From Bacteroidota bacterium (GTDB lineage: Bacteria; Bacteroidota; Bacteroidia; Bacteroidales; Tannerellaceae), in assembly GCA_023429375.1 (NCBI GenBank), contig JAEYVY010000013.1, positions 136,889 through 200,888 on the forward strand: a stretch of DNA of 64,000 bases, read 5' to 3'. Shown here piece by piece: positions 48,247 through 57,446 of the stretch (position 1 is the first letter of the stretch; each line of letters opens with the position of its first letter). The notes beneath the pieces were generated by a model that was not told where the DNA came from, made no database searches, and saw nothing but the letters and a program-made list of their open reading frames with translations. Made by a program: the position numbers and the translations under genes.

Positions 48247-49389
48247 ATGAAAACTATCTTAAGAAATATAAGTCTAATCATGTCGTTCGTATTTGCTTTC
48301 GCATCTTGCAGCACCGATGACATGAACTATAAAGATGCAAATGTAACTGCGGTTAAAGCGCTTTACGAACCAACAGACAACAGAGCTATCAAATTATTAA
48401 GTTCTGCTTCTGCATCACTTTACTTCGAATGGGAGCCAGTTCGCGTTGAAGACAGTGGTGCTGCGCAATACGAAGTTTTGTTTGACGTAGAAGGTGGTGA
48501 TTTTTCAAATCCAATCTACTTGGTTGTATCAGATAACAATGGTTTTTCTAACGCAGCTACTATTACACACAAGATCCTGAATAAGATTGCTGCTAAAGCA
48601 GGTATTGTTCCGGGTGAAACAGGAAACTTGATTTGGAAAGTTGCTTCTTCACGTGGTATCAACCGTGTATTTTCAGAAGAATCACGTACGTTGACTATTA
48701 CAACTCTAAACGGATTCACTGAAATTCCTGATGAATTATTCATCACGGGTGAAGCTTCAGAAGCTGGTGCTTCATTAGCAGATGCTATGCCATTTAAACT
48801 TGTTGCTCCTGGTGAATTTGAAATCTACACTGAACTGGAAGCGGGTAAGACTTATAATTTCGTTGACCGTAAGACAGGTACACCACGTGTATTCTATACA
48901 GAAAATAACACGACATTGAAAGAAGCTGATGACACAGGCGCAATCACTCCTGTTCAATCAGGTGTATATCGTATTGAAATAGACTTCAACGTAGCAACAA
49001 TTGCTTATACTCAGATTACAAAAATGAGCGTCTTCTTCTCTCCTTCAAACTCAACCCTTTGGGACTTGGACTATAAAGGAAACGGTATTTGGGAAGGCAA
49101 TGGTATGATTGAATTTAAGCAAGAAAGTTGGGGTAGAGACCAACGTTATAAATTCCAAATGGAAACTATCAACAAGAATGGTGAACCTGAAATAGCACAC
49201 TGGGGTCCAACCATCTCTGGTCTTGACAGTACACCTTCTGGCTCAGAAGACTATTTCTTCATGCAATTAGCTCCTGCTGTAACTCAATGGGATCACAAAT
49301 GGAAATTTGCTGATAAGGTTGATGGTGCTAACACCACAATTACAATTTACCTACAAGGTAATAGCCAATACCGCCACGAGATAAAATAA
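48247..49389 (+). CDS. SusE-like surface glycan-binding lipoprotein
   Basis: The protein (380 residues) begins with a lipobox ending at Cys21 (AFASC) and an acidic STDD, typical of surface lipoproteins. Residues about 30-150 look like a SusE domain (KALYEPTDNRAIKLLSSASA, YFEWEPV). The C-terminal half has beta-rich domains with aromatic motifs (STLWDLDYKGNGIWEGNG) suited to carbohydrate binding. The ATG at 48247 gives this signal sequence; the longest ORF starts inside susD at 48145 and is rejected. It lies between susD and the first GH76 gene, as is usual for a binding accessory protein of the locus. Confidence 0.85.
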   Translation: MKTILRNISLIMSFVFAFASCSTDDMNYKDANVTAVKALYEPTDNRAIKLLSSASASLYFEWEPVRVEDSGAAQYEVLFDVEGGDFSNPIYLVVSDNNGFSNAATITHKILNKIAAKAGIVPGETGNLIWKVASSRGINRVFSEESRTLTITTLNGFTEIPDELFITGEASEAGASLADAMPFKLVAPGEFEIYTELEAGKTYNFVDRKTGTPRVFYTENNTTLKEADDTGAITPVQSGVYRIEIDFNVATIAYTQITKMSVFFSPSNSTLWDLDYKGNGIWEGNGMIEFKQESWGRDQRYKFQMETINKNGEPEIAHWGPTISGLDSTPSGSEDYFFMQLAPAVTQWDHKWKFADKVDGANTTITIYLQGNSQYRHEIK

Positions 49390-49445
49390 ATAAGTAGATC
49401 ACATGGGAATCCGTAATTTTGCGGATTCCCATAAATCAAAAAATC

Positions 49446-50567
49446 ATGAAAAAACTTTTCTTATTACCCCTATTACTGCTACTATTTTCTTGCAATGAAG
49501 ACGATCCTATTGATTCGGGAGTCGATCCGGTGAAGATCGATTGGAACGCAGCAGCCGGCGGGGCTTCTGATGCGTTGATCAGTAATTTCTGGAATGAATC
49601 AGGCTATTTTAATTACGGAAGCAACGAGTCAGACAAAGGGTTTCAATATTGGCCCAACGCACATGCCATGGACGTAGTCATCGATGCTTATCTACGAAGC
49701 GGCGACGAAAAATATAAATCCTATTTCGACAAGTGGTATACCGGTGTTAAACACTATAACGGAGGAAGCTTTTTCAATGTGTTCTATGACGATATGGAAT
49801 GGAGCGCATTAACTATTTTACGACTATACGAAGTAACCAAAGATGAAAAATATCTGACAACAGCCAAAGAATTGTGGACAGATATCAGCAAAGGTTGGAA
49901 CGACAAATACGCCGGAGGAGGCATCGCTTGGAAAAAAGACATGCCCTACAGCAAAAATGCCTGTTCAAATGGTCCTGCGAGCATACTTGCAGCCCGATTA
50001 TACAAGCTTACCAAGGAGGAATCATACCTCGAATGGGCCATCAAGATTTATGAATGGAAAAAAAACACGTTGTTAGAGCCTGCTTCTGGAGCTGTCTATG
50101 ACAATATTAACGGACAGTCAGACCAAGTCAACACCGTATCCTTGACATACAATCAAGGCACCTTTATGGGAACAGCTATCGAACTGTATCAGATTACAAA
50201 AGACGGTGCCTATCTAAACGTAGCACGTAAAGTTGCTGCACATACGATTACGAAACTAATCGACAACAACAAAGGTATCCTCAGAAATGAAGGAACTGGA
50301 GATAATGCACTATTTAAAGGAATATTCATGCGTTATTTTTTACCTTTGATTTTGAATGAGGAATTAAGTGGAGCCTATCATACACAATTTGTGACAGCAT
50401 TCAAAAAAAATACAGAAACATTATGGACTGAAGGATGTCATCCGCAAGTTCTTTTGTTCGGTCCGTCTTGGTCGGAAATACCTGCAGGTGTAACCCAGTT
50501 AACAGCACAAGCAAGTGCCTGTATGACTATCGAGATGCGGGCTGCTTATGAAGAAAGTTTAAAATAA
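49446..50567 (+). CDS. GH76 endo-alpha-1,6-mannanase, surface-type lipoprotein
   Basis: Family GH76 enzymes cut internal alpha-1,6-mannosidic bonds. The catalytic Asp pair is at 115-116 in FYDDMEWSA, within an (alpha/alpha)6 barrel of repeated helix pairs. From the ATG at 49446 a very short signal ends at the lipid Cys16, followed by NEDDPID; this acidic stretch fits the Bacteroidetes surface-export signal. The upstream in-frame start at 49419 is rejected. It would act first, on polymer at the cell surface, before import through SusCD. It differs clearly in sequence from the second GH76. Confidence 0.93.
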   Translation: MKKLFLLPLLLLLFSCNEDDPIDSGVDPVKIDWNAAAGGASDALISNFWNESGYFNYGSNESDKGFQYWPNAHAMDVVIDAYLRSGDEKYKSYFDKWYTGVKHYNGGSFFNVFYDDMEWSALTILRLYEVTKDEKYLTTAKELWTDISKGWNDKYAGGGIAWKKDMPYSKNACSNGPASILAARLYKLTKEESYLEWAIKIYEWKKNTLLEPASGAVYDNINGQSDQVNTVSLTYNQGTFMGTAIELYQITKDGAYLNVARKVAAHTITKLIDNNKGILRNEGTGDNALFKGIFMRYFLPLILNEELSGAYHTQFVTAFKKNTETLWTEGCHPQVLLFGPSWSEIPAGVTQLTAQASACMTIEMRAAYEESLK

Positions 50568-50574
50568 AATACCT

Positions 50575-51786
50575 ATGAAAAAGAGATATTACTTAAGTTT
50601 TATATCTATTAGTTTATTATGTGTTTCCATTCTTTCCGGTTGTAAGGGTAAAAACCCTGAAGCCGGAGAGAATATCTCTGCAAACCAGAATTTGGAAAGA
50701 GCTGCAGAGACACTTGACTCGCTCTATGCGCATTATTCAATCGAGGGAACTGCATTATTAAGAGAAACATTTCCTTTCGACGACCAGCACAAAGCGACTT
50801 ATTTAGCATCTGAAGAACAAGCAGAAACACCGAATGCTTATTCGTACCTCTGGCCTTATTCAGGCACATTCTCAGCAGTGAACATCCTGTTTGAGACAAC
50901 GAAAGATGCTGAATACAAGCGTATACTTGATGAACAAGTACTGGTTGGTTTAGAAAAATATCTAGACACAAAAAGAATGCCGGCCGCTTATAGTTCATAT
51001 GTCAACGAGGCACTGGAATCAGACCGTTTCTACGACGATAATATCTGGTTGGGCATCGACTTTACAGATACTTATTTACTGACAAACGAAAAGCACTACC
51101 TTGACAAAGCCGAACTAATCTGGCAGTTTATTCAAAGCGGAACCGATGATCAATTAGGTGGTGGCATCTATTGGTGTGAACAAAAGAAAACATCTAAAAA
51201 CTCATGCTCGAATGCTCCTGGCGCTGTCTATGCGCTGAAGTTATTTATTGCTACGGGAGACAGCAGCTACTTCCATCAAGGTCTTGCTCTTTACGACTGG
51301 ACAAAAGCGAATCTCCAAGATACAGAAGATTATCTTATCTATGATAATATTCGTTTGGACGGCTCGGTAGACAAAAGAAAATATGCATACAACAGCGGTC
51401 AAATGTTACAAGCGGCTTCAATCTTATACAAGCTGACTCAGAACGAAATATACCTTGACGAAGCGTGTAAAATTGCAGAAAGCTGCTCGTCTTATTTCTT
51501 CGTTGATTTTACAGGAAAAGACCAAAATGTTGTCCGATTAATTAAAAATGGTGATATTTGGTTTACCGCTGTCATGTTGCGTGGATTCGTTGAACTTTAT
51601 ACCATTAACAAAGATAAAACATACCTGGATTTGTTCAATGCAAGCCTGAATCATGCATGGAACAACATGCGTGATGAAAACGGATTGTTTAACACGGATT
51701 GGACCGGACAGAAAAAAGACGATAAAAAATGGTTGCTCACTCAAGCAGCCATGGTAGAAATGTATGCAAGATTGGCATTCTTATAA
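50575..51786 (+). CDS. GH76-family alpha-1,6-mannanase, probably periplasmic lipoprotein
   Basis: This second GH76 enzyme (403 residues) has the catalytic Asp pair at 154-155 in RFYDDNIWLG and the SCSNAPGA motif shared with the first. Its lipobox ends at Cys23 (LSGC), followed by KGKNPEAG, which is basic rather than acidic. By the known export rule this would leave it on the periplasmic side of the outer membrane. That would fit a role in trimming imported oligosaccharides. It starts 7 bp after the first GH76 stop, and GH125 follows 15 bp later. Confidence 0.92.
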   Translation: MKKRYYLSFISISLLCVSILSGCKGKNPEAGENISANQNLERAAETLDSLYAHYSIEGTALLRETFPFDDQHKATYLASEEQAETPNAYSYLWPYSGTFSAVNILFETTKDAEYKRILDEQVLVGLEKYLDTKRMPAAYSSYVNEALESDRFYDDNIWLGIDFTDTYLLTNEKHYLDKAELIWQFIQSGTDDQLGGGIYWCEQKKTSKNSCSNAPGAVYALKLFIATGDSSYFHQGLALYDWTKANLQDTEDYLIYDNIRLDGSVDKRKYAYNSGQMLQAASILYKLTQNEIYLDEACKIAESCSSYFFVDFTGKDQNVVRLIKNGDIWFTAVMLRGFVELYTINKDKTYLDLFNASLNHAWNNMRDENGLFNTDWTGQKKDDKKWLLTQAAMVEMYARLAFL

Positions 51787-51801
51787 TTAGACTAAATAGA
51801 C

Positions 51802-53289
51802 ATGAACAAAAAACAGAAAGTTAAACTTTTAGGTTACTCGGCAATGGCTATTACGCTATTGGCCGGCCATGAGGTAAACGCCTCCGTCAACACTTTATCA
51901 CTCCCTTCAGACAACACACGTATTGTTAGCGGTGCGGACTATACAAAAACAAATCGTCCGGTGAAAGCAGACAGACTCTTTACTTCGAAAGCCGTAGAGA
52001 AAGAAATCGTGCGTGTTACAAAGATGCTGAAGAATGCGAAGTTGGCTTGGATGTTTGAAAACTGTTTTCCAAACACACTGGACACGACCGTTCGCTATCG
52101 CAAAACAGATGGCAAAGACGATACCGTTGTCTACACAGGTGACATTCATGCGATGTGGCTTCGCGACTCTGGAGCTCAAGTGTGGCCTTACGTACAGTTG
52201 GCAAACAAAGACCCTGAACTAAAAGCTATGTTGGCCGGCGTGATTCGTCGCCAGTTCAAATGCATCATTCTCGATCCGTATGCAAATGCATTCCTTGACC
52301 CGCACGATCCGAATCCGGACCATCAATGGATGTCAGACATGACGAAAATGAGACCGGAGCTTCACGAACGTAAATGGGAGATCGACTCTTTGTGTTACCC
52401 GCTTCGTCTGGCTTACCACTATTGGAAAACAACCGGTGATACCAGCATTTTTGATGAAGAATGGATGGGAGCTATCGAAAACATCCTTCAAACATTCAAA
52501 GAACAACAACGCAAAAACGGCCCGGGCCCTTACAAGTTCTTGCGTAAGACAGACCGTCAGTTAGACACGATGAACAACAATGGATTAGGTAATCCAGTTA
52601 ATCCGGTTGGTCTGATTGCTTCTGCATTCCGTCCGTCAGACGATGCAACTACATTCTTGTTCTTGGTTCCTTCAAACTTCTTTGCTGTTACTTCATTGCG
52701 TAAGGCTGCTGAAATTTTGACAGAGGTAAACAAAAACAACGGGTTGGCAAAAGAATGCACTGACCTGGCTATGGAAGTGGAAACAGCGCTGAAAAAATAC
52801 GCTATCAACAACCATCCTAAATATGGTCCTATCTATGCATTTGAAGTAGATGGCTTCGGCAATCAATACCTGATGGACGATTCAAATGCACCAAGCTTGC
52901 TTTCATTGGCTTACTTGGGTGATGTAGATATTAACGATCCGATTTACCAAAACACACGTAAGTTCGTTTGGAGCAACGACAACCCTTATTTCTTCAAAGG
53001 CAAAGCAGGCGAAGGAATTGGCGGACCACATATCGGACACGATATGATTTGGCCAATGAGCATCATGATGAAAGCATTCACTTCACAAAATGATCAGGAA
53101 ATCAAAGAATGTATTCAAATGATTATGAATACGGATGCTGAAACAGGCTTTATCCACGAATCATTCCATAAAGATGATCCTAAAAACTTCACTCGTGCAT
53201 GGTTTGCTTGGCAAAACACCCTGTTTGGCGAATTGATTCTTAAATTGGTCAACGAAGGAAAAGTGGATCTTTTAAACTCCATAAAATAA
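51802..53289 (+). CDS. GH125 exo-alpha-1,6-mannosidase
   Basis: Family GH125 releases single mannose units from the non-reducing end of alpha-1,6-mannosides. The signature DIHAMWLRDSGAQVWPY (114-130) holds a substrate-binding or catalytic Asp, and GPHIGHDMIWPM later in the chain is also typical. The N-terminus has a signal peptide (to about Ala27) but no lipobox, so it is likely soluble in the periplasm. At 495 residues it is of usual length. It is the last gene of the locus; the hairpin repeat of copy 3 follows about 80 bp later and may end the transcript. Confidence 0.94.
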   Translation: MNKKQKVKLLGYSAMAITLLAGHEVNASVNTLSLPSDNTRIVSGADYTKTNRPVKADRLFTSKAVEKEIVRVTKMLKNAKLAWMFENCFPNTLDTTVRYRKTDGKDDTVVYTGDIHAMWLRDSGAQVWPYVQLANKDPELKAMLAGVIRRQFKCIILDPYANAFLDPHDPNPDHQWMSDMTKMRPELHERKWEIDSLCYPLRLAYHYWKTTGDTSIFDEEWMGAIENILQTFKEQQRKNGPGPYKFLRKTDRQLDTMNNNGLGNPVNPVGLIASAFRPSDDATTFLFLVPSNFFAVTSLRKAAEILTEVNKNNGLAKECTDLAMEVETALKKYAINNHPKYGPIYAFEVDGFGNQYLMDDSNAPSLLSLAYLGDVDINDPIYQNTRKFVWSNDNPYFFKGKAGEGIGGPHIGHDMIWPMSIMMKAFTSQNDQEIKECIQMIMNTDAETGFIHESFHKDDPKNFTRAWFAWQNTLFGELILKLVNEGKVDLLNSIK

Positions 53290-53365
53290 GTCCATTTTCA
53301 AACACTCATACCGATGTCGTTTTTCGTTGAATTTCATACGTAAAAATACATCCCGATGTTTTTTT

Positions 53366-53429
53366 AAAATCATCCCGATCGTTTTTAAAAACGTTCGGGG
53401 TGTTTTTTTAAAACGTTCGGGATGATTTT
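53366..53429. repeat. Hairpin repeat, copy 3
   Basis: Arms at 53366-53385 and 53410-53429 carry TCATCCCGATCG and CGTTCGGGATGA with one mismatch. The loop itself contains a second arm-like unit (ACGTTCGGGGTGTTTTTTT, 53391-53409) that matches the right arm of copy 2. The T-run at the end could terminate transcripts of the mannan operon. Confidence 0.8.
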
Positions 53430-53648
53430 TTTAGAAGCATTTATATATTGTTTTTCAAAGGAAAAAATCTCACCCCTCCACATCGCGATGAAATATTTTT
53501 TTGTAGCTCGAATTTAGGCCATTCTCTCCCACCCTCTCCTTCTTCTATTTTCGTTAAAAGCAAACAGAACAAACACGTTTTTCGGACCAATCCAACATCT
53601 CTTGGCAATATTCACTATTCCTAGTATATCCATTCACTAAAAAAACAG

Positions 53649-53656
53649 TATATTTG
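53649..53656 (+). promoter_or_regulatory. -7 box of the recA operon
   Basis: TATATTTG is a full match to TAnnTTTG and lies 54 bp before the ATG at 53711. No convincing -33 box was found. Confidence 0.45.
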
Positions 53657-53710
53657 TGACTGGTTTATTACCTTATTAACTGTATATTAACAAGATTAAT
53701 TCTATTTTTA

Positions 53711-54904
53711 ATGGGAAGAGTATTAGTAATTGGTGCAGGAGGAGTTAGCACTGTTGCTGTCAAAAAAATCGCGATGAACGCGGATGTATTTACGGACATT
53801 ATGGTGGCAAGCCGCACAAAGAGCAAATGTGATGCTATTGCCGCTGATATTAAGAATGTAAAAGTTCAGACAGCACAAGTGGACGCAGATAATGTGGATG
53901 AGCTTGTCGCGTTGTTCAACTCTTTTAAACCTGACTTGGTAGTCAATCTTGCATTGCCTTATCAGGATCTTTCTATCATGGATGCTTGTTTGGCTTATGG
54001 TGTCAGCTATCTTGACACTGCCAATTACGAACCGCTAGATGAAGCTAAATATCAATACAGTTGGCAATGGGCCTATAAGCAACGCTTTGAAGAAGCTGGC
54101 CTGACTGCTATCTTAGGTTGCGGCTTTGACCCGGGGGTAACAGGTGTATATACCGCCTACGCGGCAAAACATCATTTTGATGAAATTCATTATTTAGATA
54201 TTGTAGACTGTAATGCAGGTGATCATCACAAAGCATTTGCTACGAACTTCAATCCGGAAATCAATATTCGTGAAATCACGCAGAAAGGGAAATATTTTGA
54301 AGATGGCGAATGGAAGGAAACAGAACCTCTGTCAGTTCATAAGCCATTGAATTACCCGAATGTGGGACCAAGAGAATCCTACCTGATGTATCACGAAGAG
54401 TTGGAAAGCCTTGTAAAGAATTTCCCAACCTTGAAACGCGCTCGTTTCTGGATGACATTCGGACAGGAATATCTGACTCACTTACGCGTTATCCAAAATA
54501 TCGGTATGGACAGCATCAAGCCTATTATGTTTAACGGAGTGGAAATCGTTCCAATTCAATTCTTGAAAGCGGTTCTTCCTAATCCGGGTGATCTGGGTGA
54601 AAACTATACCGGCGAAACGTCTATCGGTTGCCGTATCCGCGGTATTAAAGATGGCAAAGAACTGACATACTATGTATACAATAACTGTAGCCACGAAGCA
54701 GCCTATAAAGAAACAGGTGCACAGGGTGTAAGTTATACTACCGGCGTTCCGGCTATGATTGGTGCGAAACTGTTTATGCAGGGCATATGGAAAAAACCAG
54801 GTGTATGGAATGTAGAAGAGTTCAATCCGGATCCATTTATGAAGGAATTGAACGAACAAGGCCTGCCTTGGCACGAATTGTTTAACGTTGACCTTGAACT
54901 CTAA
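53711..54904 (+). CDS. Saccharopine dehydrogenase family protein, probable carboxynorspermidine synthase
   Basis: An NAD(P)-binding Rossmann motif is present at the start (VLVIGAGGVSTVAV). The rest follows the saccharopine-dehydrogenase-like fold, with DTANYEP and GFDPGVTGVYTAY motifs. The 397-residue length fits the carboxynorspermidine dehydrogenase branch, which makes carboxy(nor)spermidine from aspartate semialdehyde and a diamine in the alternative spermidine pathway. The matching decarboxylase gene is not in the window, so the specific reaction is inferred. It is followed 4 bp later by the Bcp gene. Confidence 0.85.
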   Translation: MGRVLVIGAGGVSTVAVKKIAMNADVFTDIMVASRTKSKCDAIAADIKNVKVQTAQVDADNVDELVALFNSFKPDLVVNLALPYQDLSIMDACLAYGVSYLDTANYEPLDEAKYQYSWQWAYKQRFEEAGLTAILGCGFDPGVTGVYTAYAAKHHFDEIHYLDIVDCNAGDHHKAFATNFNPEINIREITQKGKYFEDGEWKETEPLSVHKPLNYPNVGPRESYLMYHEELESLVKNFPTLKRARFWMTFGQEYLTHLRVIQNIGMDSIKPIMFNGVEIVPIQFLKAVLPNPGDLGENYTGETSIGCRIRGIKDGKELTYYVYNNCSHEAAYKETGAQGVSYTTGVPAMIGAKLFMQGIWKKPGVWNVEEFNPDPFMKELNEQGLPWHELFNVDLEL

Positions 54905-54908
54905 ATCT

Positions 54909-55367
54909 ATGGCTATACAAGTAGGAGACAAAGCTCCCGAAATACTGGGAACCGATCAGAATGGTAACGAAATAAAGCTAAGTGACTTTAAAGGTCGCAA
55001 GTTGGCCCTATATTTCTATCCTAAAGACAACACCAGCGGCTGCACAGCGCAAGCTTGCAGCCTGCGTGATGGCTATGAAAGTTTGCGTGCTGCGGGATAC
55101 GAAGTGATAGGCGTAAGCAAAGACAGCGCCAAATCACACCAAGGCTTTATTAGTAAGCAAAGCTTGCCGTTCAATCTGATTGCAGACACGGAAACCAAAC
55201 TGCAGGAGCAATTTGGCGTTTGGGCTGAAAAAAGCATGTACGGACGGAAGTATATGGGAACACTTCGCACTACTTTTATAATCAATGAGGAAGGCATCGT
55301 GGAGCGCATCATTTCACCCAAAGAAGTAGACACAAAAAACCATGCAAATCAAATATTAAACCAATAA
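54909..55367 (+). CDS. bcp: Thioredoxin-dependent thiol peroxidase (Bcp/PrxQ)
   Basis: This peroxiredoxin reduces hydrogen peroxide and organic peroxides. The peroxidatic Cys45 and the resolving Cys50 sit in TSGCTAQACSLRD, the typical five-residue spacing of PrxQ. The ATG at 54909 gives the standard N-terminus MAIQVGDKAPE; the longer ORF starts inside the previous gene. At 152 residues it is full length. It lies between the dehydrogenase and recA with gaps of only 4 and 3 bp, so oxidative and DNA-damage defences are co-transcribed. Confidence 0.95.
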   Translation: MAIQVGDKAPEILGTDQNGNEIKLSDFKGRKLALYFYPKDNTSGCTAQACSLRDGYESLRAAGYEVIGVSKDSAKSHQGFISKQSLPFNLIADTETKLQEQFGVWAEKSMYGRKYMGTLRTTFIINEEGIVERIISPKEVDTKNHANQILNQ

Positions 55368-55370
55368 GTA

Positions 55371-56393
55371 ATGGCAAAAGAAGAAAAGGACATCGAAGCT
55401 AAAGCAGCAGTTAATGCGGAGAAACTGAAAGCACTTCGTGCCGCAACCGAAAAAATTGAAAAAAATTACGGAAAAGGCTCTATCATGAAACTTGGTGATG
55501 AGAGCGTTGAAAACATTGAAGTTATTCATTCGGGCTCTATAGCACTTGATGCCGCGTTAGGCGTAGGTGGTTATCCAAGGGGTCGTGTGATTGAAATATA
55601 TGGCCCGGAATCTTCGGGCAAGACAACTTTGGCTATTCATGCCATTGCCGAAGCACAAAAAGCCGGAGGTATCGCTGCATTCATCGATGCAGAGCATGCT
55701 TTCGACCGTTTCTATGCAGCCAAATTAGGTGTTGATATAGAGAACTTATGGATATCTCAACCGGACAGTGGTGAACAGGCTCTTGAAATTGCAGAACAGC
55801 TGATTCGTTCGTCTGCCGTTGATATCATCGTTATCGACTCTGTTGCCGCTCTTACACCAAAAGCAGAATTGGAAGGAGAAATGGGTGACAGCAAAATGGG
55901 ATTGCAAGCTAGACTTATGTCTCAAGCACTCCGTAAACTGACAGCAGCGATCAACAAAACGAATACAACATGTATATTCATTAACCAGCTTCGTGATAAA
56001 ATTGGTGTGATGTTTGGTAATCCGGAAACTACAACTGGTGGTAATGCTTTGAAGTTTTACGCTTCTGTACGCCTTGATATCCGTCGTATCAGTCAACTGA
56101 AAGATGGCGACGAAGTGAAAGGTAGCCAGGTGCGCGTGAAAGTGGTAAAGAACAAAGTGGCTCCTCCATTCCGTAAGGCTGAGTTCGACGTGATGTTTGG
56201 TGAAGGAATTTCCCGTTCTGGCGAAATTATCGACTTGGGAGCTGAAATGGGCATCATTAAGAAAAGTGGTTCGTGGTATAGCTATAACGATACTAAATTA
56301 GGACAAGGACGTGACGCTGCTAAACAATGCGTAAACGACAATCCAGAATTGGCTGATGAGTTAGCTGCACTGATTTTTGAAGGTTTGAAATAA
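55371..56393 (+). CDS. recA: Recombinase RecA
   Basis: This is the strand-exchange and SOS co-protease protein. Walker A is GPESSGKT (78-85), and the family signature ALKFYASVRLDIRR is intact. The 340-residue length is standard for Bacteroidetes, with no intein or insertion. It is the last gene of a three-gene operon and ends at a strong terminator. No LexA-type box was recognised upstream; control probably comes from the promoter at 53649, with possible internal promoters. Confidence 0.98.
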   Translation: MAKEEKDIEAKAAVNAEKLKALRAATEKIEKNYGKGSIMKLGDESVENIEVIHSGSIALDAALGVGGYPRGRVIEIYGPESSGKTTLAIHAIAEAQKAGGIAAFIDAEHAFDRFYAAKLGVDIENLWISQPDSGEQALEIAEQLIRSSAVDIIVIDSVAALTPKAELEGEMGDSKMGLQARLMSQALRKLTAAINKTNTTCIFINQLRDKIGVMFGNPETTTGGNALKFYASVRLDIRRISQLKDGDEVKGSQVRVKVVKNKVAPPFRKAEFDVMFGEGISRSGEIIDLGAEMGIIKKSGSWYSYNDTKLGQGRDAAKQCVNDNPELADELAALIFEGLK

Positions 56394-56407
56394 CAATTAA
56401 ATAACTA

Positions 56408-56463
56408 ACCGGGGAAGTTAGGAGCTTTTCATCTGAAAAGTCAATCCTTACTTCCCCGGTTTT
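56408..56463 (+). terminator. Intrinsic terminator after recA
   Basis: A long stem (AACCGGGGAAGT ... ACTTCCCCGGTT, with a further GCTTTTC/GAAAAG inner pairing) is followed by TTTG. It starts 15 bp after the recA stop. Confidence 0.85.
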
Positions 56464-56489
56464 GTACCATCTAGAACTATTAAGACCGC

Positions 56490-57446
56490 ATGACACCTAA
56501 AGAGAAATATCGGCAACTTTGTGAAACGGAAGAAAGTATCCCTTTATTTTCGCGAGACTGGTGGTTGGATATCGTCTGTGGCAGTTCAAAATGGGATGTC
56601 GTCCTGATTGAAGAAAATGACAAGATACGGGCAGCCATGCCTTGTTATAAACCGCTGCCGAATGTGATTTCCATGCCTCCCTATACGCAGACTATGGGGC
56701 CTTGGTTTGCCCCTGAAGCTGATGATATGAAATACACCACTCGCCTTAGCCAACGTCAGCAACTTTGTGCTTCCCTAATCGATGGGCTAGGAAACTACTC
56801 TTCTTTTCTACAGTTGTGTTCGTACAGTTTCACGGATTGGTTGCCCTTCTATTGGACCGGATTCCAACAGACAACGCGCTATACCTACGTGTTGCACAAC
56901 CTGAGCGACAAGGAAAGCCTATGGGAAGGTATGTCATCTAATATCCGCAGAAATATTACTAAGGCTAAAGAGAAGAAAGGGATCGTTGTACGTAAAGGTA
57001 TCCCATGGGATGATTTTCTGGATGTATTTAAAGCGACTTTCAAACGTCAGGGCAAAGCCGTTCCAAAGGACATTCATATTCTTAAACAACTAGTGGAGGC
57101 TGCCATCAAACGAGGACTAGGAGACATCTGGGGCGGATATGACAACGAAGGCAGACTTCATGCCGCCGTATTTGTTGTGTGGCAAAAAAGTTCGGCTTAC
57201 TATATTGCCGGTGGCGGTGATCCTACGTTGAGAGATTCAGGCGCTCATAGCCTGGCCATGTGGGAGGCTATCCAATATGTAGCTGAACACACACAGACTT
57301 TCGACTTTGAAGGCTCGATGATACCGGGGGTAGAGCGGTTTTTTCGCGAATTTGGGGCAAAACAAATGCCTTATTTTACAATAACACGAGGGAAATTAAG
57401 TTTAATCAATAGGATCAAGATAAAGCTAAGAGGTTACTCGAAATGA
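56490..57446 (+). CDS. FemAB/GNAT-like acyl- or aminoacyltransferase
   Basis: The protein resembles the BioF2-like/FemAB type of GNAT fold (Acetyltransf_6). Typical are the basic stretch NIRRNITKAKEKKG, the central strand AVFVVWQKSSAYYIAGGGDP, and the end motif FDFEGSMIPGVERFFREFGA. Such proteins in Bacteroidetes lie in surface-glycan clusters and probably transfer an acyl or amino-acid group to a sugar. The next gene begins within its stop codon (ATGA overlap), showing translational coupling. The donor and acceptor are unknown. Confidence 0.78.
   Translation: MTPKEKYRQLCETEESIPLFSRDWWLDIVCGSSKWDVVLIEENDKIRAAMPCYKPLPNVISMPPYTQTMGPWFAPEADDMKYTTRLSQRQQLCASLIDGLGNYSSFLQLCSYSFTDWLPFYWTGFQQTTRYTYVLHNLSDKESLWEGMSSNIRRNITKAKEKKGIVVRKGIPWDDFLDVFKATFKRQGKAVPKDIHILKQLVEAAIKRGLGDIWGGYDNEGRLHAAVFVVWQKSSAYYIAGGGDPTLRDSGAHSLAMWEAIQYVAEHTQTFDFEGSMIPGVERFFREFGAKQMPYFTITRGKLSLINRIKIKLRGYSK

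Larger units (their letters stand above)
53290..53710. other. Non-coding region with repeat cluster 3
   Basis: This 421-bp gap holds no gene. It contains the third hairpin repeat (53366-53429), CATCnnGATG decamers at 53349-53358 and 53481-53490, a variant at 53307-53316, and then AT-rich DNA leading to the TATATTTG box of the next operon. Confidence 0.65.
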
